From assembly GCF_025717675.1 (NCBI RefSeq), contig NZ_JAJIRT010000007.1, forward strand, positions 62,001-126,000: 64,000 bases of DNA, given 5' to 3'. Made by a program: the position numbers and the translations under genes. Under the pieces are notes generated by a model. That model did no database searches, was not told the origin of the DNA, and saw nothing but the letters and a program-made list of their open reading frames with translations. The stretch is from Paucibacter sp. DJ2R-2. GTDB taxonomy: Bacteria > Pseudomonadota > Gammaproteobacteria > Burkholderiales > Burkholderiaceae_C. Shown here piece by piece: positions 1-8,375 of the stretch (positions are counted from its first letter, which is position 1; every line of letters begins with the position of its first letter).

Positions 1-438
1 ATGCAAGGTGCTTTCCTTGACCCGCCACTGCCCCAGGCGGGCGGCGCGCTTGTCACCGGCGTAGACGATAAAGCTGGCCAGGCTCAGGGCCATATAGCCA
101 CCCCAGAGCGCCGGCGGCAGGCCCCAGAGCAAGTGACAGGCCAGGTAGACCGCCGCAAAGGCCGGGATCAAGAGCAGCCCGGCCGTGCCCGCCGAATTTC
201 TAGGACGAACAGAGATGGGCGCGCGCGGCCGGCGCACGCGCTGGGCGCGGCGCCGGCCCTGGCCATCAAGGCCAGGCTCGAAGCTGAAGCGTTCGCCCTG
301 CCGCGGGCGCTCGGTCAAGAGTTCGAAATCACGCAGCCTGACGAAGAGACGACTCGGCTCTGAATCGCCGCGCAGAAAGCCACAGCCCTTGGCGTCATCC
401 CATTGGATCAAGGTGGCGGTTTCACGGGGCGCGGCCAT
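1..438 (-). CDS. Cold-shock-domain / DUF1294 membrane protein (partial, 3' end outside window)
   Basis: Reading leftwards from an ATG at 438, an open frame of 146 codons runs off the window edge. The first ~65 residues look like a diverged cold-shock (OB-fold) nucleic-acid-binding domain that opens with TATLIQWDDAKGCGFL. An Arg/Pro-rich linker and hydrophobic helices follow, ending in the DUF1294 signature YAGDKRAAR..QWRVKESTLH, where the window cuts it. Cold-shock plus DUF1294 is a known architecture in beta- and gamma-proteobacteria; its molecular role is not established, though an RNA-binding, inner-membrane location is likely. It lies downstream of rhlE, separated by a strong terminator, so it probably has its own promoter. 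Confidence 0.85.
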   Translation of the reverse strand, partial: MAAPRETATLIQWDDAKGCGFLRGDSEPSRLFVRLRDFELLTERPRQGERFSFEPGLDGQGRRRAQRVRRPRAPISVRPRNSAGTAGLLLIPAFAAVYLACHLLWGLPPALWGGYMALSLASFIVYAGDKRAARLGQWRVKESTLH

Positions 439-470
439 GGCGAACTCAAAAAGGGAATGCTGAAAACAAA

Positions 471-493
471 AAAGGCCCGCTGAGCGGGCCTTT
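471..493 (-). terminator. Intrinsic terminator of rhlE
   Basis: A perfect hairpin with 10-base arms (AAAGGCCCGC / GCGGGCCTTT) and a TGA loop lies between the rhlE stop and the next minus-strand gene. On the minus strand the stem ends in a short run of T followed by GTTTTCAGC. The stem is self-complementary, so it could also stop plus-strand transcripts. Confidence 0.8.
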
Positions 494-554
494 CCATCTT
501 AGAGCAGCGCTGTGGCTGCTCTGGGCTCAGCGGCCGAAGCCACCGTTATTTGGC

Positions 555-2258
555 TCAGCGGCCAAAGCCACTTCGGCGCGGGCCGGCCGGGCCGCCACGC
601 TTGGCAGCCGGGCCGCCAGGGCCGCGGGAGTCGAAGCCACCCGGGCGACGGTCAGCACCAAAGCTGGGCTTGCCACCGAAGGAAGGCTTGTCGCCGAAGC
701 TCGGACGGTCGCCACGCGGGGCGAACGCGGGCTTGTCACCACGCGGGGCGAAGCCGGCATTGCCGCGGTCGAAACCGCCGCCAGCGGGGGCACGGTCAAA
801 ACCACGATCGAAGCCACGGTCGGCCGGGGCACGGTCGAAAGGACGGGCATCGGGGCGGAAGTCACCACCGCGCGGCTCGAAGCCTTGCGGACGGGCGCCG
901 CCATCACGGTTGTCGCGCACAAAGGGGCGGCCGCCGTCACGGTTGAAAGGCTTGGCGCCACCGCCGAAGCTCTTGCCGCCAAAGCCGGGCTTGCCGCCCC
1001 AGCTCGGACGTGCACCTCGGTCTTCAAAACCACCGGCGCCAGCAGGCCGGGGCGGGAAGATGCGCGGCTCTTGCGACTTCGGCTCCAGGCCTTCGATCTG
1101 AGCCGAAGGAATGGTCTGGGTCGTGAACTGCTGGATGCGGCGGATCATGGACACATCGTCACGCGTGGCCAGGGTGACGGCCAGACCTTCGCGACCGGCA
1201 CGGCCGGTACGGCCGATGCGGTGCACATAATCCTCGGCCTTCATGGGCAGGCCGTAGTTGATCACGTGGGTGATGGTGGGCACGTCGATGCCGCGGGCGG
1301 CGACGTCGGTGGCCACCAACACGCGCACTTCACGACGGCGCAGAGCCATCAGCACGCGGTTGCGACGGCCTTGCGGCATGCCGCCGTGCAAAGGAGCCAC
1401 GGCATGACCCAGCTCTTGCAGGCGTTCGGCCAACCAGTCGGCGTCGCGCTGAGTGCTGGTGAAGACCAGGGCTTGGTCGACATCCTTGTCGGCCAGCAGA
1501 TGCTCGAGCAGCTGGTCCTTGTGGTTGTTGTTGTCAGCCCAGTGCAGACGCTGGGTGATGTTCTCATGGGTGTCGGTGTGCGAAGCCACGTCGATGCGCT
1601 GCGGCTCGCGCAGCAGCTCGTTGGCCAGGCGGCCGACGTGACCGGCGAAGGTCGCGCTGAACATCACGGTCTGGCGGGTGGCCGGGATGCGGTCAGCGAT
1701 GAACTTGATGTCATCGATGAAGCCCATGTCCAGCATGCGGTCGGCTTCGTCCAGCACCAGCATCTCGACATTGTCCAGCACGGCCTTGCCGGACTGGATG
1801 TGGTCCATCAGACGGCCGGGAGTGGCGATCAGGATGTCCAAGGGGCCGCTCAGCTGACGCAGCTGCAGGGCATAGGGCATGCCGCCCAGCACGGTCGACA
1901 GCTTCAGGCCCTGGATGTGGCGGCCGTAGGTCTGTGCGGCCTTGGCCACTTGCATGGCCAGCTCACGGGTGGGGCACAGGACCAGGACGCGCGGGCCCAG
2001 AACCTTGCCTTTTTCGCGGCGGGTGTTCTCGCCACCGGCGGCAGCGGCCGCAGCGGTGCGAGCGTCCAGCACCTTTTGCAGGGCCGGCAGGATGAAGGAA
2101 GCGGTCTTGCCGCTGCCGGTGCGCGAGGACACCATCAGATCCAGGCCCTTGAGGCCGGCGGGGATCGCCAGGGCTTGCACTTCAGTGGCGGTTTCGTAAC
2201 CGGAATCTTTCACGGCACGCAACAGGGACTCGTGCAAACCTAGATTTTCAAAGCTCAT
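555..2258 (-). CDS. rhlE: DEAD-box ATP-dependent RNA helicase RhlE
   Basis: This 567-residue protein unwinds RNA duplexes with ATP and probably acts in ribosome assembly or mRNA decay. All DEAD-box motifs are visible: the Q-motif region, SSRTGSGKT (motif I), PTRELA (Ia), TPGR (Ib), DEAD (II), SAT (III) and HRIGRTGR (VI). After residue ~385 comes a long low-complexity tail rich in Gly, Arg, Phe and Asp (repeats such as FDRG, FGGK), typical of RNA-binding RGG/FGG tails and longer than in E. coli RhlE. The start MSFENLGLH matches the family's usual N-terminus and has AAAG/AGAAG just upstream; an ATG at 2279 is a possible alternative. The gene follows a ~400-base structured leader, which suggests post-transcriptional or cold-linked control. 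Confidence 0.95.
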   Translation of the reverse strand: MSFENLGLHESLLRAVKDSGYETATEVQALAIPAGLKGLDLMVSSRTGSGKTASFILPALQKVLDARTAAAAAAGGENTRREKGKVLGPRVLVLCPTRELAMQVAKAAQTYGRHIQGLKLSTVLGGMPYALQLRQLSGPLDILIATPGRLMDHIQSGKAVLDNVEMLVLDEADRMLDMGFIDDIKFIADRIPATRQTVMFSATFAGHVGRLANELLREPQRIDVASHTDTHENITQRLHWADNNNHKDQLLEHLLADKDVDQALVFTSTQRDADWLAERLQELGHAVAPLHGGMPQGRRNRVLMALRRREVRVLVATDVAARGIDVPTITHVINYGLPMKAEDYVHRIGRTGRAGREGLAVTLATRDDVSMIRRIQQFTTQTIPSAQIEGLEPKSQEPRIFPPRPAGAGGFEDRGARPSWGGKPGFGGKSFGGGAKPFNRDGGRPFVRDNRDGGARPQGFEPRGGDFRPDARPFDRAPADRGFDRGFDRAPAGGGFDRGNAGFAPRGDKPAFAPRGDRPSFGDKPSFGGKPSFGADRRPGGFDSRGPGGPAAKRGGPAGPRRSGFGR

Positions 2259-2655
2259 ATCTTCTTTCAACAAAGCCATGCCCCGCCTCGCAAAAACGAG
2301 ACGAAAACACGCGCCTGCCACGCAGCAAAAGAATGCGTGTCAAGCCAGTAAAGTCGCTGGGAGAAAGCTCGCGTCGTGCACCGGGACTTGAGAGACGGCA
2401 AAGCAAAGCCGTGAGGTGCCAGGTGCGGCGCCGGGGGAACAGTCAAAGCGACGGCATCGCCGCCGACCGAACCCGAAGGGTGTCCAGCACACCATCCCGG
2501 AAGGGATGTTCACGAAGCCAGGGCGTAGCCCGGGGATTCGTGTCACTGAGCGCAACATGCTCGAAAACGCCTTGCGGAGCTTCGACTGTGGTCAGCGGCC
2601 TGAACGAGGTCAGAGGAGACGAACGAATTGCAGAGCAGCTTCAGCTGCAAGCAAG
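2259..2655 (-). promoter_or_regulatory. Long structured 5' leader of rhlE (candidate cis-regulatory RNA)
   Basis: No protein gene fits this stretch, but it is full of short perfect hairpins: arms 2635-2640/2643-2648; 2511-2516/2537-2542 enclosing GGGC-GTA-GCCC at 2521-2531; CATCCC/GGGATG at 2493-2508 with a UUCC loop on the RNA; GGTGT/ACACC at 2479-2493; ACCC/GGGT at 2471-2481, which shares bases with the preceding stem; GCGA/TCGC at 2448-2460; CGGC/GCCG at 2396-2411; CACGC/GCGTG at 2319-2339; CTCG/CGAG at 2287-2300. Overlapping alternative stems are typical of regulatory leaders. I cannot assign a known riboswitch class. Confidence 0.5.
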
Positions 2656-2661
2656 TCCATG

Positions 2662-2689
2662 ACTATAGCACACTAGGGTTTTCACGGAA
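2662..2689 (-). promoter_or_regulatory. Candidate sigma-70 promoter of the rhlE leader
   Basis: On the minus strand a good -10 box TATAGT (2662-2667) follows a weak -35 box TTCCGT (2684-2689) with a 16-base spacer. Transcription would begin near 2655, giving rhlE a leader of about 400 bases. The -10 is convincing and the -35 is not. Confidence 0.4.
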
Positions 2690-2752
2690 GCTTCATCAAG
2701 CCGTCAAAGACAGAAATATCTGCATTTGCGAAATGAAATCGCCGGAATGCAG

Positions 2753-2779
2753 AGCGGGCGTGTGGAATTCACGCCCGCT
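2753..2779 (-). terminator. Hairpin downstream of the SNF2-like gene
   Basis: A perfect 10-bp stem (AGCGGGCGTG / CACGCCCGCT) with a 7-base loop lies about 30 bases beyond the stop of the SNF2-like gene at 2811. On the minus strand no clean T-run follows, so it may be a weak or factor-assisted terminator, or an mRNA 3'-end stabiliser. The rest of the gap up to rhlE's promoter shows nothing recognisable. Confidence 0.5.
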
Positions 2780-2810
2780 GCTGCTACCCGGAAGCTGAAT
2801 CCAAGCCGGA

Positions 2811-5800
2811 TCAGTCGGCCGGCCACAAAGCCAGGAGATCGACCAGGGCCTGCATGAAGGCAGCCAAGGCCTGACCTTGCAGCACCTGCAGGCCAACATC
2901 ACCATCCAGGCTGCAAGCGGGCAAGGCTTCGCTGCCGTCCTGGAGCTGCAGCAAGGCAGACTCGAAGCCACCTTGCGCTTGCAACTGCACCAGCGGCAGG
3001 CCGCGTGCATCGTCATCGGCCACGCTGGCCAGGCGCTGTTCCAGCACGTCCTCGCCCCAGGCCAGCTCGAGGTTGAGCAGGCCGCAACGCGGCAGCTGCA
3101 GATCCAAACCTTGGGCGGCCGCGTCGCTGCACAGCAGCACGGTCGCACGCGTCTCTTGGCGCCAGCGCTCGGCCAGCGCACGGCGCTGGGCCAAGGGTTG
3201 CGCCGCCTGGATTTGCACACAAGCAATGCCGGCCGACTGGAGCACCGGCGGCAGCAAGTTCAAGGCATCGTCCCACTGGCTGCACACACGCAGGCGTTCC
3301 AGCGCCCTGCCCTGCAGCTCGCGCGCCACGGCTGCCACGGCGATCAGCTTGGGTGCATCGCTGAGGCGCCCCGCATCGGCCTGTCCGGCCAGCAGCTGCG
3401 GGCTGATGGCCAGACGGCGCAGGTCTTGCAGCAGACGCAGCAGTTGCAGCTGCTCGGCGCCCGAGACAAAGCCGCTGCGCTGCCATCGGCTGACGCTGCG
3501 GCGCAGTTCATTCAGCAGCGGTGCCTGCAAGGCCAGTTGGGCTTCGCTCAAGGGCAGCGCCCGCAATTGAACCAGGGCCAAGGGCAGATTGGGCAGCAGC
3601 TCGGACTTGGCCCGGCTGAACACCAGGCGCTCCAGCGTCTCATCGACATCACCCAGGGCCATAAAGCCCGAGACACGGCCCGCGGCATCGCGGTGCACAT
3701 GCTCGGCCAGGAAGTCCGCCAGAGCGCCTTGGCGGTGGCAATCCAGCATCTCGACCAAGGGCAACAAGATTTGCGGCTGGGCATTGAGCAGCTGGCTGCT
3801 CAGCATCAACACAAAACCGCCGCGATCCAGCTGCTGCAAGCGCGCCAGTGTGGCCGCATCCAGGCGCTGGGCCTCGTCAATGATGATGAGCTCTGGGGCG
3901 TAGGCCTGCAGCAGAGTCAGGTCCTGCTGCAAGGTGTTGAGCGCAGCGATCTTGATCTCACCGGCCGCATCCAATTGCTCGCGACGCGTCGACGCATCAC
4001 CCCAGATCAAGCCGGCACGGCGTGCGCTCAGGCTCTGGGTCTCACTGAGCCAACGGGTCTGCGAAGACTCGGCGCACAGCACCAGCACCCGCTCGACACC
4101 GAAATGGCGCAGCATCAACTCGGCCGCGCCCAGCGCTTGCGCGTACAGGCCCAGGCCCAGGTCATCGGCCACCAGGCTGCGGCCGGCGCAGACCGCAAAC
4201 AAGGCAGCCTCCAACTGGTAATGCGGCAAGGGCAGCTTGAGCAAATTGCGCAGGCCCGGGCTGTCAAACAGCTGCGGGTAGGCTTCACCCAGCAGACGCA
4301 CGCGCTCGGCGGCGTCGCCGGCCAAAGCCAGCTGCTCCCACACGGCCGCATCCACGCGCAGCTCATGACCCAGCTCAGCCGCATGCTGCAGCAACTGGGT
4401 CAGGACATGAACACCCTGGCGCTTGCCTTGATGGATGGCACGCAGGCCAGCCTGCACCTCGTCTGCCAGCTCCGCCGGGCAAGCCGGCGACTGGCGCCAC
4501 AAGAGCTGACGACGCGCACCGCCGCTCAGCCCCAGTTCGCTGTACTCGGCCTGCCAGCCCGCAGCCAGATCGGCGCGCAACTGATTCAACAGGAACTGGC
4601 TGTGTTCGCAGCTGCCGTTCTCACTCAGGGCAAAAGCCTGGCAGCTGCACAGCACATCACGCGGACGAGGCCCCCGCAACTGCAAGCTCCAGGGCTCGCC
4701 GCCCTCGATGGGGCTGACCAGGTAGCGGCCAAACAGCGCTGCATCCTGTGCTTGCAAGGTGAAGCGAACCGGCGCGGGCGGAGGGACGGGAGCCGGTTTG
4801 GCTGCAGGCTTGGGGGCCGCCGCTGGCGCAGGGGCCGCCACAAGCGGGGCGGCAACAGCCGCCGTCGCAGGTGCGAGCTTTGGCAGCTTGCCGGTCTTGC
4901 CCTTCTTCTTGCTGGCCGTGGCCAGCACCTCAGGCACTGCAGCCTCCTCAGCCGCCGCGGCCTTGGCCTTTGTCGAACGAGCTGCCGGGCTGCGCACTTC
5001 CTTGGCGACGGGCTTGGCGGCCTCCGCCACTGGCGACTTCGCAGCAAGCTTTTTCTTGGGCTCGCTCAGCACGACTGGCTCTGCCGGCGCGGGCATCGCC
5101 GCGGCTGGGGCTGCGGACGGTTTCTTCTTGGCTGAAGCCTTTGCAGCAACTTTGGGGGCGGCCTTTTCCGAAGACTTTGCAGCGGACTTGGTCACTGGCT
5201 TGCTAGCAACGGGGACCGGCGCTACCACTTGCGCAAGCTCCGCAGCTTTGCCGACCGCCCGGGTTGACTTGGCCGGCCGCGTCTTCTTGGCGGCAGCCGG
5301 TGCGGGCAGCTCGGTCACGACTTCGGCTTTCGCCTTGGACTTGGGCTTGGCCTCGACTCGGGCAGGCTTCTTCGCCGCGGCCTTCTTGGCTGCAGCGGGA
5401 GCGGGGGCGGGCATCGATGCCGCTGCGGGCTTGGCTGTTGCAGCGGCCTTCTTGGCGGCTGCTTTCACCGGGGCTGCTTTCACGGCTGCTTTCACGGCTG
5501 CTTTGGGCGCCGCCTTTGCTGCCGCCTTTACTGCTGCCTTCGCTGCCACCTGAGCTGCGACTTTGGCTGAAGGCATTGCTGCGGTCTTCACGGGCGCCTG
5601 TGCCACAGTTTTTGCCGCAGTTTTTGCAGCTGCCTTTACGGCGACTTTTGCCGCCACAGCAGTCGGCGCCTTCTTGGCCACGACCTTGCTTGGCTTCTCG
5701 GCCGCAGTTTTGACGGCGGCCGGAGCCGCGCTCTTGGCCTTGGTTTTTGCAGGCGCTTTGGGTGCGACGGGAGCAGCTTCGGCCGCAGCGCGCGGTTTGG

Positions 5801-5813
5801 ATTTGGTAGCCAT
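2811..5813 (-). CDS. Histone-H1-like Ala/Lys tail fused to SWIM zinc finger and degenerate SNF2-type ATPase
   Basis: A 1000-residue protein. Residues ~1-345 are almost only Ala, Lys, Pro and Val in KAAA/KAAPKA-type repeats, like histone H1 C-tails and bacterial AlgP/HctB-type DNA-binding tails. A SWIM-like zinc motif follows (Cys389, Cys391, Cys402, His404), then a region laid out like a SNF2 helicase. Where SNF2 proteins have the Walker A D-E-x-G-x-G-K-T, this one reads DDLGLGLY (550-557), losing the catalytic Lys and Thr. Motif II reads DEAQ (646-649), and the usual motif VI arginine finger region (near LEQRLASVADD) is also unlike the family. It therefore probably binds DNA or chromatin without normal ATPase activity. 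The start is the ATG before ATKSKP, though no clear Shine-Dalgarno is visible. It sits 44 bases after pabBC and may share its transcript. Confidence 0.8.
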   Translation of the reverse strand: MATKSKPRAAAEAAPVAPKAPAKTKAKSAAPAAVKTAAEKPSKVVAKKAPTAVAAKVAVKAAAKTAAKTVAQAPVKTAAMPSAKVAAQVAAKAAVKAAAKAAPKAAVKAAVKAAPVKAAAKKAAATAKPAAASMPAPAPAAAKKAAAKKPARVEAKPKSKAKAEVVTELPAPAAAKKTRPAKSTRAVGKAAELAQVVAPVPVASKPVTKSAAKSSEKAAPKVAAKASAKKKPSAAPAAAMPAPAEPVVLSEPKKKLAAKSPVAEAAKPVAKEVRSPAARSTKAKAAAAEEAAVPEVLATASKKKGKTGKLPKLAPATAAVAAPLVAAPAPAAAPKPAAKPAPVPPPAPVRFTLQAQDAALFGRYLVSPIEGGEPWSLQLRGPRPRDVLCSCQAFALSENGSCEHSQFLLNQLRADLAAGWQAEYSELGLSGGARRQLLWRQSPACPAELADEVQAGLRAIHQGKRQGVHVLTQLLQHAAELGHELRVDAAVWEQLALAGDAAERVRLLGEAYPQLFDSPGLRNLLKLPLPHYQLEAALFAVCAGRSLVADDLGLGLYAQALGAAELMLRHFGVERVLVLCAESSQTRWLSETQSLSARRAGLIWGDASTRREQLDAAGEIKIAALNTLQQDLTLLQAYAPELIIIDEAQRLDAATLARLQQLDRGGFVLMLSSQLLNAQPQILLPLVEMLDCHRQGALADFLAEHVHRDAAGRVSGFMALGDVDETLERLVFSRAKSELLPNLPLALVQLRALPLSEAQLALQAPLLNELRRSVSRWQRSGFVSGAEQLQLLRLLQDLRRLAISPQLLAGQADAGRLSDAPKLIAVAAVARELQGRALERLRVCSQWDDALNLLPPVLQSAGIACVQIQAAQPLAQRRALAERWRQETRATVLLCSDAAAQGLDLQLPRCGLLNLELAWGEDVLEQRLASVADDDARGLPLVQLQAQGGFESALLQLQDGSEALPACSLDGDVGLQVLQGQALAAFMQALVDLLALWPAD

Positions 5814-5857
5814 GGGAGATTGTTTGGTTTCGCGAAAGACGAGGCGGGGCTCTGGTC

Positions 5858-7678
5858 TCAGAGCAGCGCTTCGTCTGGGTTCAGCAAGCGGGCAGGACAC
5901 CAGCCACGCAAGCTGTTGAAAAAGGCAAGGGCTTGGGCGCGTTGCAGATCGCTCTTCATCAGCCGCGCTTCACGCAGCCGCCCTTCTTGCAGCAGTTGTT
6001 CTCGGTAAACACCGGGCAGCAGCCCGGCTTGCAGGCCTGGCGTCAGCCACTGCCCCTCAATTTGTACGGCGATATTGCCAAAGCTGCACTCGGTCAGTTC
6101 ACCGGCCGGGTTCCACAGCAAGACATCGAAAGCCTCGGCAGGCTTGCTTGCGACGAAGGCCTCATAGATCTCGCGCCGCGTGGTCTTGTGCTGGATGAAC
6201 TCGGCCGCCGCCCCTTGCGAAGCGATGGCCCGTGCAGCCAGCGCGAGTATCACGCAATTTGGTGTCGGCTCCAGCGGCGTGGCCCGCAATTGCAGGCCCA
6301 GTTGCGCGCAAAAGCTCAGGCGCACACGCCAATCGCCCACCGCATGATCGGCCGCCAACTGCTGCAAGGCGGCGCGAACTTCGGGCAGGCGAGGCTTGAG
6401 CCCGAAATGCTGGCAGCTGCGTTGCAGGCGGCTCAGGTGGCCGCTCAGGCGAACGAACTCTCCACCGGACAAGCGCAGTGTTTCCAGCGCCGCCACGGGC
6501 GCCTGCGCGCGCAAAAGAAAGCGTGCCTTGGCCCGCCACTCGGCCACTTCCGCGCCCGCCTCGGAATCGAGCGTGATGGCGCTGCCCACACCGGCCTGCA
6601 GCTCCAGCCCACCCGTCTGCTCGACGGTCCGGATCGGCACATTGAAGGTCGCCACGCCACCGGGCTGCAGTAGACCCAGGGCACCGCAATACCAGCCGCG
6701 CGCCTGCCCCTCCAGCTCGGCAATGATTTCCATGGCCCGGATCTTGGGGGCGCCGGTGACCGAGCCGCAAGGGAACAGGGCCGCGAACAACTCCGACAGG
6801 CGCAGGCGCGGCCGGCTGACCGCCGTGATGGTCGAGGTCATCTGCCAGACCGTCGGCAAGGCCAGCAGCTCGAACAAGCGAGGCACGCGCACGCTGCCCA
6901 GTTGGGCGACCCGGCCGATGTCATTGCGCAGCAGGTCGACGATCATCAGGTTCTCGGCCCGCTCCTTCTCACTCGTGCGCAGATGGGCCTGCGCCGCCTC
7001 GTCTTCGGCCGCGTCGCGGCCGCGCGCGGCCGTGCCCTTCATGGGCTGGGCCGCCAGCAACCAACTGCTCTGGGCGTCGGGCACCGGGCGCCAATCGAAG
7101 AACAGCTCGGGGGAGACGCTGGCCACCTGGGCCTCGCGCAAAAACAGAGAAAAGCCGCCGGGCTGGCTGCGGTGCAAGGCCAGGAAGAACTGGGCCAGAT
7201 CCACATCGGCGCTCAAGCGGGAATGCAGGCGCGTGGTCAGATTGACTTGGTAGCAATCACCGCTGCGAATCCATTCGCGGATGCGCTCGATTTGCCCGGC
7301 CTCGTCCGCTTCGTCCTGCGCGTCCAGCCAGTCATCCGTCAGCAGGCCGGGCGAAGCTGCAAGAGCGGGCCACTCGGAAGGCGCGCTGTCATAGACGGCA
7401 AACTCGGCCAAAGGGCCGCTGCCCGCTTGGGCACACAAGGCCGGGTCCAGCGCAACGGCCGCCTCGTAGCGCAAACCTCCCAGCACCCAGGCGCCGGCCC
7501 GGCTGGCCTCATGGGCGGCGTCGAGTACGGCGACCACCTCTTCAGGGCGGTGCGCGCGCAGCCAGCGCGAGGGTGGCTGATAGAAGGCTCCGCGCACCCG
7601 CTCGCCGTCTTCCCGAGCCAGCGGATGGCGGGGGAAATCAAAAGCCGCCCACAGTTCGGCGGCAGCCGGTTCAGCCAC
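5858..7678 (-). CDS. pabB: Fused aminodeoxychorismate synthase component I / aminodeoxychorismate lyase (PabB-PabC)
   Basis: A 606-residue bifunctional enzyme for 4-aminobenzoate, the folate precursor. The N-terminal ~375 residues are a chorismate-binding domain with PMKGTAARG, ENLMIVDLLRND and GSVTGAPKIRAMEI, all diagnostic of PabB/TrpE-type enzymes. The C-terminal ~220 residues are a class IV aminotransferase-fold lyase (PabC) with the PLP-lysine region HKTTRREIYE and ELTECSFGNI. PabB-PabC fusions are common in Burkholderiales. The start is a GTG with GAGG upstream. It lies 47 bases downstream of orn and 44 bases upstream of the SNF2-like gene, all on the minus strand, which suggests co-transcription. 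Confidence 0.93.
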   Translation of the reverse strand: MAEPAAAELWAAFDFPRHPLAREDGERVRGAFYQPPSRWLRAHRPEEVVAVLDAAHEASRAGAWVLGGLRYEAAVALDPALCAQAGSGPLAEFAVYDSAPSEWPALAASPGLLTDDWLDAQDEADEAGQIERIREWIRSGDCYQVNLTTRLHSRLSADVDLAQFFLALHRSQPGGFSLFLREAQVASVSPELFFDWRPVPDAQSSWLLAAQPMKGTAARGRDAAEDEAAQAHLRTSEKERAENLMIVDLLRNDIGRVAQLGSVRVPRLFELLALPTVWQMTSTITAVSRPRLRLSELFAALFPCGSVTGAPKIRAMEIIAELEGQARGWYCGALGLLQPGGVATFNVPIRTVEQTGGLELQAGVGSAITLDSEAGAEVAEWRAKARFLLRAQAPVAALETLRLSGGEFVRLSGHLSRLQRSCQHFGLKPRLPEVRAALQQLAADHAVGDWRVRLSFCAQLGLQLRATPLEPTPNCVILALAARAIASQGAAAEFIQHKTTRREIYEAFVASKPAEAFDVLLWNPAGELTECSFGNIAVQIEGQWLTPGLQAGLLPGVYREQLLQEGRLREARLMKSDLQRAQALAFFNSLRGWCPARLLNPDEALL

Positions 7679-7725
7679 AGGCAGTCACCCTCGCCGAAAA
7701 CGCTGAAGAGGTCACAGCGACGGGG

Positions 7726-8316
7726 TCACAGCGACAGAAAGTGCTCGCGGTAGTAAGCGAGCTCGTCGATGGACTCGTGAATGTCGGCCATGGCGGTGTG
7801 CGCCTGGGCCTTCTTGAAGCCATCCAAGATGCCCGGCTTCCAGCGCCGCGCCAGTTCCTTGAGTGTGGAGACATCAAGGTTTCGGTAGTGGAAGAACGCT
7901 TCCAGCTTGGGCATGTAGTTGGCCAGAAAGCGGCGGTCCTGGCAGATGCTGTTGCCGCACATCGGCGATTTGCCGGCGGGCACATATTGCTTGAGGAAGG
8001 CGATGGTCTGGGCGACGGCCTCATCCTCGCTGATGGTCGAGGCCTTGACTCGGTCGATCAAGCCGCTACGGCCATGGGTGCCCTTGTTCCAGGCATCCAT
8101 CTTGTCCAGGGTTTCGTCGCTCTGGTGGATGGCGAAGACCGGGCCTTCGACGCGCACATTGAGCTGCGCATCAGTGACCACCACCGCGATCTCGATGATG
8201 CGGTCGGTCTCGGGGTAGAGGCCGGTCATTTCCAAATCGATCCAGATCAGGTTCTGGTCGTTGACGGGCAGCTCGGGCGCGGCATCGGCCGGCACGGAAG
8301 GGGTCAGGTCGCTCAT
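7726..8316 (-). CDS. orn: Oligoribonuclease
   Basis: A 196-residue 3'-5' exoribonuclease that degrades 2-5-nt RNA, including pGpG from c-di-GMP breakdown; it is relevant here because the window also carries GGDEF and PilZ proteins. The DEDDh exonuclease residues are present: IDLEMTGL (Asp, Glu), the central Asp in [11 protein letters not shown], and [14 protein letters not shown] (His, Asp). It is about 15 residues longer than E. coli Orn because of an acidic/Pro-rich N-terminal extension. It is divergent from the M48 protease gene with ~60 bases between, so both promoters must lie in that gap. Confidence 0.96.
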   Translation of the reverse strand: MSDLTPSVPADAAPELPVNDQNLIWIDLEMTGLYPETDRIIEIAVVVTDAQLNVRVEGPVFAIHQSDETLDKMDAWNKGTHGRSGLIDRVKASTISEDEAVAQTIAFLKQYVPAGKSPMCGNSICQDRRFLANYMPKLEAFFHYRNLDVSTLKELARRWKPGILDGFKKAQAHTAMADIHESIDELAYYREHFLSL

Positions 8317-8375
8317 GGGCAGGGCTTTCTATGCAATCAGTGCGCCGCATTGTCGCAGCCCTACACTTGCCACCC

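Noticed and set aside
2877-5135. 752-codon open frame on the plus strand
   Set aside because: Antisense to the SNF2-like gene, Gln/Leu/Arg-rich with no motifs; shadow frame.
4625-5713. CRISPR-like or tandem DNA repeat in the Ala/Lys tail region
   Set aside because: Repeats are codon-level (KAAA) and irregular with no spacers; it is a low-complexity protein tail.
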